DNA of 6,618 nt. Origin: Pseudomonadota bacterium (GTDB lineage Bacteria > Pseudomonadota > Alphaproteobacteria > Rhizobiales > Hyphomicrobiaceae). A program made the position numbers and the translations under genes. The notes under the pieces were generated by a model. It searched no databases, was not told the DNA's origin, and was given only the letters and a program-made list of their open reading frames with translations. Of this stretch, positions 1 to 6,330 are shown piece after piece. The DNA lies in contig JAEWIJ010000015.1 of assembly GCA_023387235.1 (NCBI GenBank), positions 1-6,618 of the forward strand, read 5' to 3'. How positions within the stretch are numbered: position 1 is the first letter of the stretch; every line of letters starts with the position of its first letter.

Positions 1-172
1 GGGAGCCCAACGCAGTTGCCTGCCCTTGAGGTTACGGCCCCCCACGCCAAGGCCAAATCCATGGCGAGCCAACGTTGCAGGCCGAAATGTGGGTAAAGCT
101 CCGAGGCCACGGACACGATAGACGGAAAGTCATCCTGGCAAATTCCGGCAAACGCTCTTCAACGAGTAGGCA
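1..172. other. Left-edge stretch with no recognised gene
   Basis: This stretch lies downstream of the usp gene and runs to the window edge. On the minus strand one frame stays open from about 158 to the edge (roughly 50 codons, with an ATG at 60-62), and another minus frame is also open to the edge. On the plus strand a frame is open from 1 to a TAA at 94-96. None of the translations resembles a family I know, and none has a clear ribosome-binding site. It could be the edge of an unrelated gene, a decayed element end, or plain intergenic DNA. Confidence 0.3.
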
Positions 173-189
173 GCGAGCCCCCAGCTCGC
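173..189 (-). terminator. GC-rich hairpin just after the usp stop codon
   Basis: The arms GCGAGC (173-178) and GCTCGC (184-189) pair perfectly around a 5-base loop, 9 bases downstream of the usp stop on the minus strand. Position and stability fit a 3'-end structure for the rnk-usp transcript. No T-run follows on the minus strand, so it is not a textbook intrinsic terminator. It may only stabilise the mRNA end or assist Rho-dependent termination. Confidence 0.35.
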
Positions 190-198
190 GCTACAGCG

Positions 199-1053
199 TT
201 ATGGTGTAGAGCGTGGCACGGCGAGAATATCGACGCTGAGGGTGCGTAACGCCTCTTCGGTTACGCTTCCAATCAGTGTCTTGCGAAGGCCGGTCCGGCC
301 ATGCGTGCCCATCACGAGCAGGTCGGCGCGCTGCGACGAAACTACGCGCGAAATGACATCCATCGGCTCCCCTTCTTCGACCTGGACAGACCAGCGTCCA
401 CCTTCGAATCCGTTGGTTGACAGAAAGGCCATCAGTTCGCCCAATGCCTTTTGGCGCTCCGCCGCGACATGACGATCAATGGCGGCTTTGTCGGCGTTCG
501 CAACGTACATCTTTCCTTTCCCCAGCGCGGCAAAGGCATGGAGCAGTGTCGCACCACGATCACTTATCAATCCGCTGGACAGAGCGAAGCTCAGCGCCTT
601 GGCGGAGGCATCGGACAAATCGATGGGGACCACGATCCTTTCATAGCTCCGCTGGGCCTCGTTGTTGACCATGAGCACCGGTACACTGCCTTTACGAATG
701 ACGCGCTCGATGGTCGTCCCGACAAAGATGTCGCGCAGGATCTGCCTGCGGTGTGAGCCCATTACGATGAGGTCTGCCCCAACATCGTGCGCAGCTTGCT
801 GAATTCCTTCCGAAGGGTATCCACCGGTTACCCGTGGGTGTGCATCGACACCCTTGAGCTCGGGTATGGAGGCAATTTGCTCCCGAACAACGCGCTCTGC
901 CTCACGCGTTTCCAGATCAACCAGAGCGGCCGGTTGATCATCGTCTACGACATGCACGATGTGCAATTGCAGGCCGGCACGCGCAAGGAGACCGGCCTGA
1001 CGAAGCGCTCGATAGGAGCGCGTGGAAAAGTCTGTCGCTGCCAGAATGTTCAT
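199..1053 (-). CDS. Tandem-domain universal stress protein (UspA family)
   Basis: A 284-residue cytoplasmic protein made of two UspA domains of about 140 residues each. Domain 1 opens with MNILAATDFS (Asp8) and domain 2 with ERIVVPIDLSD (Asp145). Domain 2 carries the complete ATP-binding pattern G-x2-G-x9-G-S (Gly249, Gly252, Gly262-Ser263). Domain 1 has Gly99 and Gly112-Thr113, but the second glycine is replaced by Arg102, so its nucleotide binding may be weak or lost. Known family role: nucleotide-binding stress proteins induced by starvation, low oxygen or envelope stress; the exact target here cannot be read from sequence. I chose the ATG at 1051-1053 because GGAG lies 6 bases upstream. 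A TTG four codons earlier (1063-1065) is in frame, but it would put that ribosome-binding site inside the gene. It follows rnk by 33 bases on the same strand, so co-transcription is likely. Confidence 0.93.
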   Translation of the reverse strand: MNILAATDFSTRSYRALRQAGLLARAGLQLHIVHVVDDDQPAALVDLETREAERVVREQIASIPELKGVDAHPRVTGGYPSEGIQQAAHDVGADLIVMGSHRRQILRDIFVGTTIERVIRKGSVPVLMVNNEAQRSYERIVVPIDLSDASAKALSFALSSGLISDRGATLLHAFAALGKGKMYVANADKAAIDRHVAAERQKALGELMAFLSTNGFEGGRWSVQVEEGEPMDVISRVVSSQRADLLVMGTHGRTGLRKTLIGSVTEEALRTLSVDILAVPRSTP

Positions 1054-1059
1054 AACCCG

Positions 1060-1063
1060 CTCC
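1060..1063 (-). promoter_or_regulatory. Ribosome-binding site fixing the usp start
   Basis: GGAG on the minus strand (within TTGGAG), 6 bases before the ATG at 1051-1053. It overlaps the alternative in-frame TTG codon, which argues that the longer start is not used. It lies in the 33-base gap after the rnk stop. Confidence 0.6.
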
Positions 1064-1086
1064 AACTGCTAGCTGCTCGCCCGTCG

Positions 1087-1620
1087 CTATGCGGCGCGCG
1101 GACCAGGATCGTCACCATCGGGATCGCTCGGTGCATAATCATTTCTGCTGCCGCGCGGCCGGGGTACGAAATTGACGACATTCGCCTCTCTTTCGAGCGC
1201 TTCTCCGGACGCGGGAGCAGGCGGCACCACGCGTACGACTGTCAGCTTGTGCAGTCGTCCATCAATCGCCTTCCAGGAGATTGACTGGCCTTCCGCAAGG
1301 CCAATGAGGGCAGCGCCGATGGGCGTGAGGATGGAAATCCTGCCATCGGAAATGTTGGCCTTTGCCGGATAGACCAGCGTGACCTCTTGTGGCTGACTTG
1401 AATCGAAACGGAATTCGACCTTCGAGCCCATACGCACGACCTGATTTGGCACTTTGTCGGATGGAACAACGATCGCCCGCCGCATTTCAGCGTCGAGCAT
1501 GCTCGCAGCATCGGGCGCGCTTCGCCCGGCCTTCTCCGCCAAGCTCGCGAGATGATCGTGCTCCGTCTCGCTGACGATAATGGTAGGCAATGCCCCGGAA
1601 TTGATCGGCTTCTTGCTCAT
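1087..1620 (-). CDS. rnk: Nucleoside diphosphate kinase regulator Rnk (GreA/GreB-fold)
   Basis: A 177-residue protein with the Rnk layout. A short N-terminal helical arm (about residues 17-58, SETEHDHLASLAEKAG onward) is followed by a GreA/GreB-type FKBP-like C-terminal domain (about 64-135). The signature stretch is ISILTPIGAALIGLAEGQSI near residues 95-114. Known family role: Rnk binds RNA polymerase through the Gre-type domain and influences nucleoside diphosphate kinase levels; its arm is too short for transcript cleavage like GreA. The protein is longer than E. coli Rnk (about 136 residues), mainly from a Pro/Arg/Asp-rich tail at about 136-177 that looks disordered. The ATG at 1618-1620 is preceded by AAGGA (1630-1634) with a 9-base spacer; longer in-frame starts up to 1731 lack such support. 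It is the first gene of a probable rnk-usp unit. Confidence 0.9.
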   Translation of the reverse strand: MSKKPINSGALPTIIVSETEHDHLASLAEKAGRSAPDAASMLDAEMRRAIVVPSDKVPNQVVRMGSKVEFRFDSSQPQEVTLVYPAKANISDGRISILTPIGAALIGLAEGQSISWKAIDGRLHKLTVVRVVPPAPASGEALEREANVVNFVPRPRGSRNDYAPSDPDGDDPGPRAA

Positions 1621-1730
1621 GGAAGCGATTCCTTGTCGGAAGGTGTTGCGCGAAAATGCACCCTGCGACGTGGCAGGATGCGATAACGTCGATGATGGGT
1701 GATAGGCCGAATGGTCGGAGGCCACTACCA

Positions 1731-1757
1731 AGCCGCTCGGCGATGGCCGAGTCGGCT
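1731..1757. repeat. 10-bp hairpin with one bulged base upstream of rnk
   Basis: AGCCGCTCGG (1731-1740) pairs with CCGAG (1747-1751) and CGGCT (1753-1757). There is a single bulged T at 1752 and a 6-base loop at 1741-1746. It lies 111 bases upstream of the rnk start and about 210 upstream of the transporter start. It could be a leader structure in a long rnk 5' UTR or a dyad in the divergent promoter. No T-run follows on either strand. Confidence 0.4.
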
Positions 1758-1952
1758 AAACGCGCGTGGCCGTACGGGCCCGCAAGAAATGGAATGACGT
1801 GCCTCTCATACCATCTAGGTTGGTCTGCGCAGCACATTTGTCAAGCCTATGCTGCCGAGCACCACACCAGCGAAGACTGGCGACGCCGACTGAGTAGAGG
1901 GCTTGTTTCACCTCCGATTCCGCGGCCAACTGATGGAGACCTGTTCGCCGCC

Positions 1953-1958
1953 AGGAAG
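1953..1958 (+). promoter_or_regulatory. Ribosome-binding site supporting a TTG start
   Basis: AGGAAG, 8 bases before the TTG at 1967-1969. An in-frame TGA at 1931-1933 closes the frame upstream with no ATG in between. The next ATG (2006-2008) has no purine-rich site before it. This favours the TTG as the transporter's start. Confidence 0.6.
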
Positions 1959-1966
1959 ATCCACGC

Positions 1967-3163
1967 TTGCATTCCTCGTCTGTCGATTCTGCTCTCGCTT
2001 GGCGCATGGCGGCGCTCGCTTTCGCCGTCGGCTTCACGGTGTTCGGCAGCATCTACAGCTTCGGTGTGTTCCTCGATCCGATCATGGACGATCTCGGATC
2101 AAGTCGGTCTGCGACCTCGGCGCTCTACGTCATTGCAAGCTCGACTTTCTATTTTCTGGGACCTGCCACCGGTTCCATCAGCGACCGACTCGGTCCCCGC
2201 GCGCTCGTGGGTTTCGGTGCGCTTGCGATGGGAGGCGGGCTTGCAGCAACGGCTTTCGTCGCGGATATATCCACTGCCTACCTCACCTACGGGCTAGGTG
2301 TCGGTATCGGCGCAGCCTGCGTCTATATTCCAACCTTCGCCGTGCTGGGCGGTTGGTTCGATCGATCGCGGACACGTGCGTTGACTATGGCTGCCGCTGG
2401 AACCGGCCTCGGAATGCTGGTGCTGCCTCCTCTATGCGCGCTCATCATCGCGCATTTTGGTTGGCGGGCAGCCATCATGGCGCTCGCGGTGACCAGTAGT
2501 ACCGTGCTGGCGGTCGCGGCTGCGCTGGTGCGCGCCCCTCCACAGCGGGCTGGGACAACAGAAGGCAGATCCTTGCGGACAATACTCCGTTCGCGAGCCT
2601 TCGCTCTGATTTACATCTCTTGGATTGTAGGAACAGCAGCGCTGTTCATACCCCTGATCTTTCTCCCGGCCTTTGCCGCGACGCAAGGCGTCGATCCCGT
2701 CGCCGCCTCCTGGCTCATCTCCATAGTGGGCGGTGCCAGCGTCCTCGGCCGTGGGGGCATCGGATATGCGGTTGCGCAAGGCAGGGCGTTGCCTCTCTAC
2801 AAGATCTCGATCCTCGCGATGGCAGCCAGCTACTGGATATGGTTGCTTCTTCCGACGTTCGCCTGGCTCCTCATATTCGCCAGCGTGCTTGGGATAGCGT
2901 ATGGCGTGCGAATAGCGCTCGTTGCACCGGTTCTGATCGAGCTGTTCGGCGCGGATCGCCTCGGCGGGCTGTTGGGAAGCTTCTTCACCGCAACGGGCGT
3001 CGCAAGCCTCATCGGCCCGATGGTGGCGAATTTTGCAGCAGACTATTGGGGCAATGACACAGCGAGCATTGTCATTGCAATCGCCCTCGGCGCTCTCGCC
3101 TACCTGCTGGTGCTCCCGCTGAGGGAGATGGGGGAGCGAAGCTCGCAGCCGCCGACCGCATGA
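1967..3163 (+). CDS. MFS transporter, monocarboxylate / oxalate-formate antiporter-like
   Basis: A 398-residue inner-membrane protein with 12 predicted helices in two bundles. The helices lie near residues 14-36, 50-72, 78-98, 105-127, 140-162, 166-188, then 210-236, 248-268, 278-296, 297-320, 333-355 and 366-386, with a basic cytoplasmic loop at about 190-209. Motif A is visible after helix 2 as GSISDRLGPR (69-78, Asp73). The stretch GGWFDRSRTRALTMAAAGTG (128-147) is typical of the monocarboxylate/OxlT-like branch. Known role: proton- or exchange-coupled movement of small organic anions; the substrate here cannot be told from sequence, and efflux of another compound is possible. The start is TTG with AGGAAG 8 bases upstream; an alternative ATG at codon 14 lacks a site. 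It is divergent from rnk and convergent with the L,D-transpeptidase, with only 4 bases between stop codons. Confidence 0.88.
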   Translation: MHSSSVDSALAWRMAALAFAVGFTVFGSIYSFGVFLDPIMDDLGSSRSATSALYVIASSTFYFLGPATGSISDRLGPRALVGFGALAMGGGLAATAFVADISTAYLTYGLGVGIGAACVYIPTFAVLGGWFDRSRTRALTMAAAGTGLGMLVLPPLCALIIAHFGWRAAIMALAVTSSTVLAVAAALVRAPPQRAGTTEGRSLRTILRSRAFALIYISWIVGTAALFIPLIFLPAFAATQGVDPVAASWLISIVGGASVLGRGGIGYAVAQGRALPLYKISILAMAASYWIWLLLPTFAWLLIFASVLGIAYGVRIALVAPVLIELFGADRLGGLLGSFFTATGVASLIGPMVANFAADYWGNDTASIVIAIALGALAYLLVLPLREMGERSSQPPTA

Positions 3164-3167
3164 ATCC

Positions 3168-3866
3168 CTAGATCACCAGGAGTGTGCTTCCGCTCCGCAC
3201 CTCACCGTGCAGGTGAATGATGTCCTGCGGCAGCAGGCGCACACAACCGCTGGATACGGCTTTGCCGATCGACCGCTCATCCGGATTGCCGTGAATGCGG
3301 TAGAGCGTATCCGTGTTGCCTTGATGAATGTAAAGCGTGCGCGGCCCGAGCGGATTGTCCGGTCCAGGCGCCATACCATGGCGATACGGCTCGAGCTCGG
3401 GCTCTCTCGCGATCATGTCGGATGGCGGCGTCCACTTCGGCCACGCGCGCTTGTAGGCAATGTGCGCCTTCCCCGACCACACGAAGCCCGCACGGCCAAT
3501 GCCCACACCATAGCGCGTCGCCAGGCCGCCGGTTTTCACATGGTAGAGAAATCGTTTAGCCGTATCGACCACGACGGTTCCGGGCGCCTCGCCTGTAGGA
3601 TCTGCCACGTCCTGGCGCCAATAGCGCTCCGGCACCAGTTCGATGCGCGAGGCGCGAACCGGAAACGGCTCGTCAGAGACGGCAGCGTAAATGTTGCGCA
3701 CGTCAGGAGGCACTTGAACCTGAGGTTCAGAATGCTTCTCGATCAGGGCACCAGTGGCGATGGAAGCGCATCCAGCCATCGGCAAAGACATCAGGCTGAC
3801 GCCACCAATGACAAAGTGACGACGCCCCATTTCCGCTGGCGTTGTGCGGCGGGCCTCATAAATCAT
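3168..3866 (-). CDS. L,D-transpeptidase, YkuD catalytic domain, exported
   Basis: A 232-residue exported protein. The YkuD domain spans about residues 96-232. The catalytic signature is H192-G193, then SSGCVR at 205-210 with the nucleophile Cys208 and Arg210. Known reaction: cross-links peptidoglycan stem peptides (3-3 links) or attaches proteins to peptidoglycan, in the periplasm, by a beta-lactam-tolerant cysteine mechanism. The N-terminus has a twin-arginine-like start (GRRHFVIGG, 14-22), a short hydrophobic stretch and a lipobox-like MAGC ending at Cys33, so it may be a Tat-exported lipoprotein. The ATG at 3864-3866 has GAGG (3876-3879) 9 bases upstream. The ATG at codon 13 (3828-3830), just before the twin arginine, is an alternative with a weaker site. 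The spacer to the upstream catalase is 159 bases and structured, suggesting its own control. Confidence 0.9.
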   Translation of the reverse strand: MIYEARRTTPAEMGRRHFVIGGVSLMSLPMAGCASIATGALIEKHSEPQVQVPPDVRNIYAAVSDEPFPVRASRIELVPERYWRQDVADPTGEAPGTVVVDTAKRFLYHVKTGGLATRYGVGIGRAGFVWSGKAHIAYKRAWPKWTPPSDMIAREPELEPYRHGMAPGPDNPLGPRTLYIHQGNTDTLYRIHGNPDERSIGKAVSSGCVRLLPQDIIHLHGEVRSGSTLLVI

Positions 3867-3900
3867 TCCCCCACCCCTCTTTTATCGGGAACTCATGGCG

Positions 3901-3934
3901 CCAAGCGCCGAGTTTCCTAGAACCCGGCGCCTGG
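3901..3934 (-). promoter_or_regulatory. 14-bp leader hairpin before the L,D-transpeptidase
   Basis: The arms at 3901-3914 and 3921-3934 enclose the 6-base loop 3915-3920. Read as minus-strand RNA (arms CCAGGCGCCGGGUU and AACUCGGCGCUUGG) all 14 positions pair, two of them G-U. Read as plus-strand RNA those two become A-C mismatches. This favours a role in RNA moving from catalase toward the transpeptidase, 34 bases before its start. A second stem, GGCGC (3897-3901) with GCGCC (3905-3909), uses part of the same arm, so the two folds exclude each other. No T-run follows, so classic termination is not indicated. Confidence 0.4.
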
Positions 3935-3941
3935 CTAAGTG

Positions 3942-3957
3942 CATGGTTGGAACCATG
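3942..3957. repeat. 16-bp palindrome in the catalase-transpeptidase spacer
   Basis: CATGGTT (3942-3948) and AACCATG (3951-3957) are perfect inverted arms around a central GG. The 2-base centre is too tight for a good RNA loop, so a DNA-binding dyad is a more natural reading than a terminator. It lies 68 bases after the catalase stop and 75 before the transpeptidase start. No matching regulator is encoded in the window. Confidence 0.35.
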
Positions 3958-4025
3958 TGCTGGAAGTGCTGAGCCGCAGGCGTCGCACCGCTCGAATGGC
4001 GTGCTGCAGTGCGTGTTACCAGCAA

Positions 4026-5528
4026 TCAGCCTTCGCCCATGCCTTCGGCAGGCTTGGCAGCGTGGCCCTCGCGTACATTACGCTCGATGCGCTTGCCGAC
4101 ATCCGCATCGATACTCTTCCAATACTCGAAGGCACGGCTCAGCACGGGTTCACGCACCCCACCGAGCAAACTGCCGGCAACCTGTTCCACCAGCTTCGCG
4201 CGCTGGTCGTCGTTGAAGACCTTCCGCACGAGAGTTCCCGGCTGGCTGAAATCGTCGTCGGCGGCGCGTAGCTTATAGGCGCTCCGCACCATTTCGCCGT
4301 CAGCCTCCCAGCCATCCGCCACCGCGCCTGTGTTGTCCGCCCATTTGCGGTCGCCGCTATTGGGCGCATAGACCGGGGCGTTGCCGCTGTGGTGAAAAGC
4401 CATGTGACCGTCGAACATGTACGTGTTGACGGGCACCTTCGGTTGGTTCACCGGCAGTTGATGGAAGTTCGTGCCGATGCGATTGCGCTGCGCGTCGTTA
4501 TAGGCAAACGCACGGCCCAGCAGCATCTTGTCCGGCGAGAGACCGATGCCAGGCACTGTGTTCCCCGGCGAGAACGCCGCCTGCTCGATCTGCGCGAAGA
4601 AGTTCTCCGGGTTGCGGTTCAGCGTCATCCTGCCGACCTTGATCAGCGGGTAGTCGGCGTGCGGCCACGTCTTGGTCAGGTCGAACGGATTGATGCGGTA
4701 CGTCTTGGCGTCCGCATAGGGCATGACCTGAACCGACAGCGTCCAGCTCGGGTGATCGCCGCGACGAATGGCATCGAACAGATCCCGCCGGTGGAAATCG
4801 GCATCAGCACCGGCCATGGCTGCGGCTTCCTCGTTGCTGAAGAACGCCATGCCCTGATTGGTGTGGAAGTGGTACTTCACCCAAAAGCGTTCACCGGCCG
4901 CGTTGATCCACATGTAGGTGTGCGAGCCGTAGCCGTTCATGTGCCGCCACGTGCGCGGCAGACCTCGTTCACCCATCAGGTAGGTCACCTGATGCGCACT
5001 TTCGGGGTTGTTGGTCCAGAAGTCCCACTGCATGTGATTGTCGCGGAGACCGGAATCGGGAAGCCGCTTCTGGCTGCGGATGAAGTGCGGAAACTTCATC
5101 GGATCGCGCACAAAAAAGATCGGCGTGTTGTTGCCGACAAGATCGTAGTTGCCTTCGCTGGTATAGAACTTCAGCGAGAAGCCGCGCACGTCGCGCCAAG
5201 TGTCGGGGCTGCCCATCTCGCCGGCAACGGTGGAGAAACGCGCCAGCATTTCCGTGCTCGCACCCTTCTGGAAGAGAGCGGCACGCGTGAAGCGCGAAAC
5301 GTCCTCCGTGGTCTCGAATACGCCGAAAGCGCCCGCGCCCTTCGCGTGCGGCTGTCGCTCAGGTACCTTTTCCCGATTGAAATGCGCCATCTGCTCCAGG
5401 AAATGGACGTCGTGGAGCACGATCGGGCCGTCCGGGCCGATGGTGAGGGAGTTGCGGTCACTGGGCGCCGGCGCGCCGGCTCCAGTGGTAGAGACTGTGC
5501 GAATGGGCTCAGTTTTGTGATTTGACAT
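4026..5528 (-). CDS. Monofunctional haem catalase
   Basis: A 500-residue small-subunit-type catalase, full length for the family, converting hydrogen peroxide to water and oxygen. The distal active-site signature FNREKVPERQPHAKGAGA lies at 50-67 with catalytic His61. The catalytic asparagine is Asn134 in VGNNTPIFF, and the proximal haem ligand signature RAFAYNDAQRNR (339-350) has Tyr343 as the iron ligand and Arg339. These correspond to His75, Asn148, Tyr358 and Arg354 of bovine catalase. No signal peptide is seen, so it is cytoplasmic. The lack of a long C-terminal extension rules out the large-subunit KatE/HPII type. The start ATG at 5526-5528 has GGAGG (5534-5538) 5 bases upstream, a strong site. 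It follows the FMN reductase on the same strand after 169 bases that hold a stem-loop and an OxyR-like dyad, so I infer its own promoter. I leave the symbol open among katA/katB-type names. Confidence 0.96.
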   Translation of the reverse strand: MSNHKTEPIRTVSTTGAGAPAPSDRNSLTIGPDGPIVLHDVHFLEQMAHFNREKVPERQPHAKGAGAFGVFETTEDVSRFTRAALFQKGASTEMLARFSTVAGEMGSPDTWRDVRGFSLKFYTSEGNYDLVGNNTPIFFVRDPMKFPHFIRSQKRLPDSGLRDNHMQWDFWTNNPESAHQVTYLMGERGLPRTWRHMNGYGSHTYMWINAAGERFWVKYHFHTNQGMAFFSNEEAAAMAGADADFHRRDLFDAIRRGDHPSWTLSVQVMPYADAKTYRINPFDLTKTWPHADYPLIKVGRMTLNRNPENFFAQIEQAAFSPGNTVPGIGLSPDKMLLGRAFAYNDAQRNRIGTNFHQLPVNQPKVPVNTYMFDGHMAFHHSGNAPVYAPNSGDRKWADNTGAVADGWEADGEMVRSAYKLRAADDDFSQPGTLVRKVFNDDQRAKLVEQVAGSLLGGVREPVLSRAFEYWKSIDADVGKRIERNVREGHAAKPAEGMGEG

Positions 5529-5617
5529 GAATACCTCCAGTCAAAGTGGGCAAGCACGCGGCGTTGCCGACCCCGCTGGAGTCGGTGCGACTGCGTGAAG
5601 TTGAGACACGCCCAACC

Positions 5618-5632
5618 TTAGCAAAATTCTAA
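5618..5632. promoter_or_regulatory. LysR/OxyR-like dyad upstream of catalase
   Basis: On the minus strand TTAG-N7-CTAA, an imperfect dyad whose inner T and A form the T-N11-A core of LysR-type sites. It matches 6 of 8 fixed positions of the OxyR half-site ATAG-N7-CTAT. It is centred about 97 bases upstream of the catalase start, in an AT-rich island of a GC-rich spacer. A second half-site at the usual 7-base spacing is not evident on either side, so assignment to OxyR is tentative. Confidence 0.35.
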
Positions 5633-5647
5633 ACTGGGTCGAGGCGT

Positions 5648-5689
5648 GAAGCGTCGCAGCCCGTGCAAGGCAGCACGTCGCGGCGCTTC
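5648..5689 (-). terminator. Large stem-loop just after the FMN reductase stop
   Basis: An outer stem pairs 5648-5657 (GAAGCGTCGC) with 5680-5689 (GCGGCGCTTC) with one imperfect pair. An inner stem pairs CGTGC (5662-5666) with GCACG (5673-5677) around a 6-base loop. It begins 8 bases after the reductase stop on the minus strand, a natural place for a terminator or 3'-end stabiliser before the catalase promoter. No T-run follows, so factor-independent termination is not assured. Confidence 0.45.
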
Positions 5690-5697
5690 TCAAGCGA

Positions 5698-6246
5698 CTA
5701 TGATGCGTGCTTGTTCACCCATGCGACATACTTGTCCATCCAGCCTTGCAGAAACGCGCGGCTTGCCGAACCGATGCTGCCGTCGCTCTCGAACAGGCCA
5801 TCCTTCATCTGGAGGAAGGCTTCCGGCTGGCCGAGCGTCGGCATGTCGAGATAGGCGAGAACATTGCGCAGATGCTGCTGTGCCAGCGACGTTCCTATAG
5901 CGCCTACGGAAATGCCGATGACACCCGCCGGCTTGCCAGCCCACGCGCTCTGTCCGTACGGCCGTGAAGCATGATCGATCGCGTTCTTGAGCACACCCGG
6001 AATCGAACGGTTGTACTCGGGCGTCACGAAGATGACGCCGTCTACTGCGGAGATCTCGGACTTGAGCCGCTTTACCTGCGGTGCCTGGTTCCCATCATCA
6101 TCCTGATTGTAGAGCGGCAAATCGTCGATGTTGATCGTGCTGAACGTGACGTCTGCCGGTGCGAGCTTCGTAAGCGCGTTCGCGAGCTTGCTGTTGAAGC
6201 TGTCGCGACGCAGGCTGCCGACGATGACAGCGATTTTTATGCTCAT
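5698..6246 (-). CDS. NAD(P)H-dependent FMN reductase (YieF/ChrR-like flavodoxin fold)
   Basis: A 182-residue cytoplasmic flavoprotein of the NADPH-dependent FMN reductase family, close in length to E. coli YieF/ChrR (about 188). The FMN phosphate-binding loop GSLRRDSFN is at 10-18 and follows the first beta strand. The flavin-contact motif PEYNRSIPGVLKNAIDHASR is at 76-95, and the GISVGAIGTSLAQQHLR segment at 111-127 fits the family's third conserved region. Known activities include two-electron reduction of quinones, FMN, chromate or azo dyes, which limits redox cycling; the true substrate is unknown. The ATG at 6244-6246 has AAGGAG (6251-6256) 4 bases upstream. A 17-bp palindrome lies just beyond that site, suggesting repressor control. 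It precedes catalase on the same strand, consistent with a shared oxidative-stress role. Confidence 0.93.
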   Translation of the reverse strand: MSIKIAVIVGSLRRDSFNSKLANALTKLAPADVTFSTINIDDLPLYNQDDDGNQAPQVKRLKSEISAVDGVIFVTPEYNRSIPGVLKNAIDHASRPYGQSAWAGKPAGVIGISVGAIGTSLAQQHLRNVLAYLDMPTLGQPEAFLQMKDGLFESDGSIGSASRAFLQGWMDKYVAWVNKHAS

Positions 6247-6264
6247 GGTTCTCCTTCCTTTAAT

Positions 6265-6281
6265 GATCCAGACGCTGGATC
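6265..6281. promoter_or_regulatory. 17-bp palindrome abutting the reductase ribosome-binding site
   Basis: GATCCAG (6265-6271) and CTGGATC (6275-6281) are perfect 7-bp inverted arms around ACG, 18 bases upstream of the reductase ATG and 8 beyond its AAGGAG. Size and position fit a repressor operator (TetR or MarR families use such dyads). In RNA it would form a hairpin close to the ribosome-binding site. No regulator gene is present within the window to match it. Confidence 0.45.
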
Positions 6282-6330
6282 GGGACCCGGAGTTGATAGG
6301 CTCAGCTTCAGCAGAATAACATTCCCCAAG

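Larger units (their letters stand above)
1621..1966. promoter_or_regulatory. Divergent intergenic region between rnk and the MFS gene
   Basis: About 346 bases separate two divergent genes, so promoters for both should lie here. On the minus strand there is a perfect -35 hexamer TTGACA (1839-1844), but the hexamer 17 bases on (AACCTA) is a poor -10, so I do not call a promoter. The rnk ribosome-binding site AAGGA is at 1630-1634 and that of the transporter at 1953-1958. A bulged hairpin at 1731-1757 is listed separately. Open frames that cross this region show no family resemblance and I treat them as chance. Confidence 0.5.

Noticed and set aside
1..198. Left edge as an insertion-sequence remnant
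   Set aside because: Open frames reach the edge on both strands, but I recognise no transposase motif, terminal inverted repeat or target duplication.
1810..1824. ACCA-N7-TGGT dyad upstream of the transporter as a GntR-type operator
   Set aside because: The arms are only 4 bp and are in the opposite order to the TGGT-N-ACCA core used by FadR-type regulators.
1816..1844. Sigma-70 promoter for rnk on the minus strand from a perfect TTGACA
   Set aside because: The hexamer at the correct spacing (AACCTA) matches the -10 consensus at only one position, and better -10-like words lie too far away.
1656..2297. Plus-strand open frame overlapping the start of the MFS gene
   Set aside because: It runs out of frame into the transporter, has no recognisable domain and lacks a convincing ribosome-binding site.
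3207..3920. Plus-strand open frame antisense to the L,D-transpeptidase
   Set aside because: Basic, low-information translation opposite a gene with a clear YkuD active site.
4389..5525. Long plus-strand open frame of 378 codons antisense to catalase
   Set aside because: The opposite strand encodes a complete catalase with all catalytic residues. The antisense product is rich in Arg, Val and His with no family resemblance, as expected for a shadow frame in GC-rich DNA.
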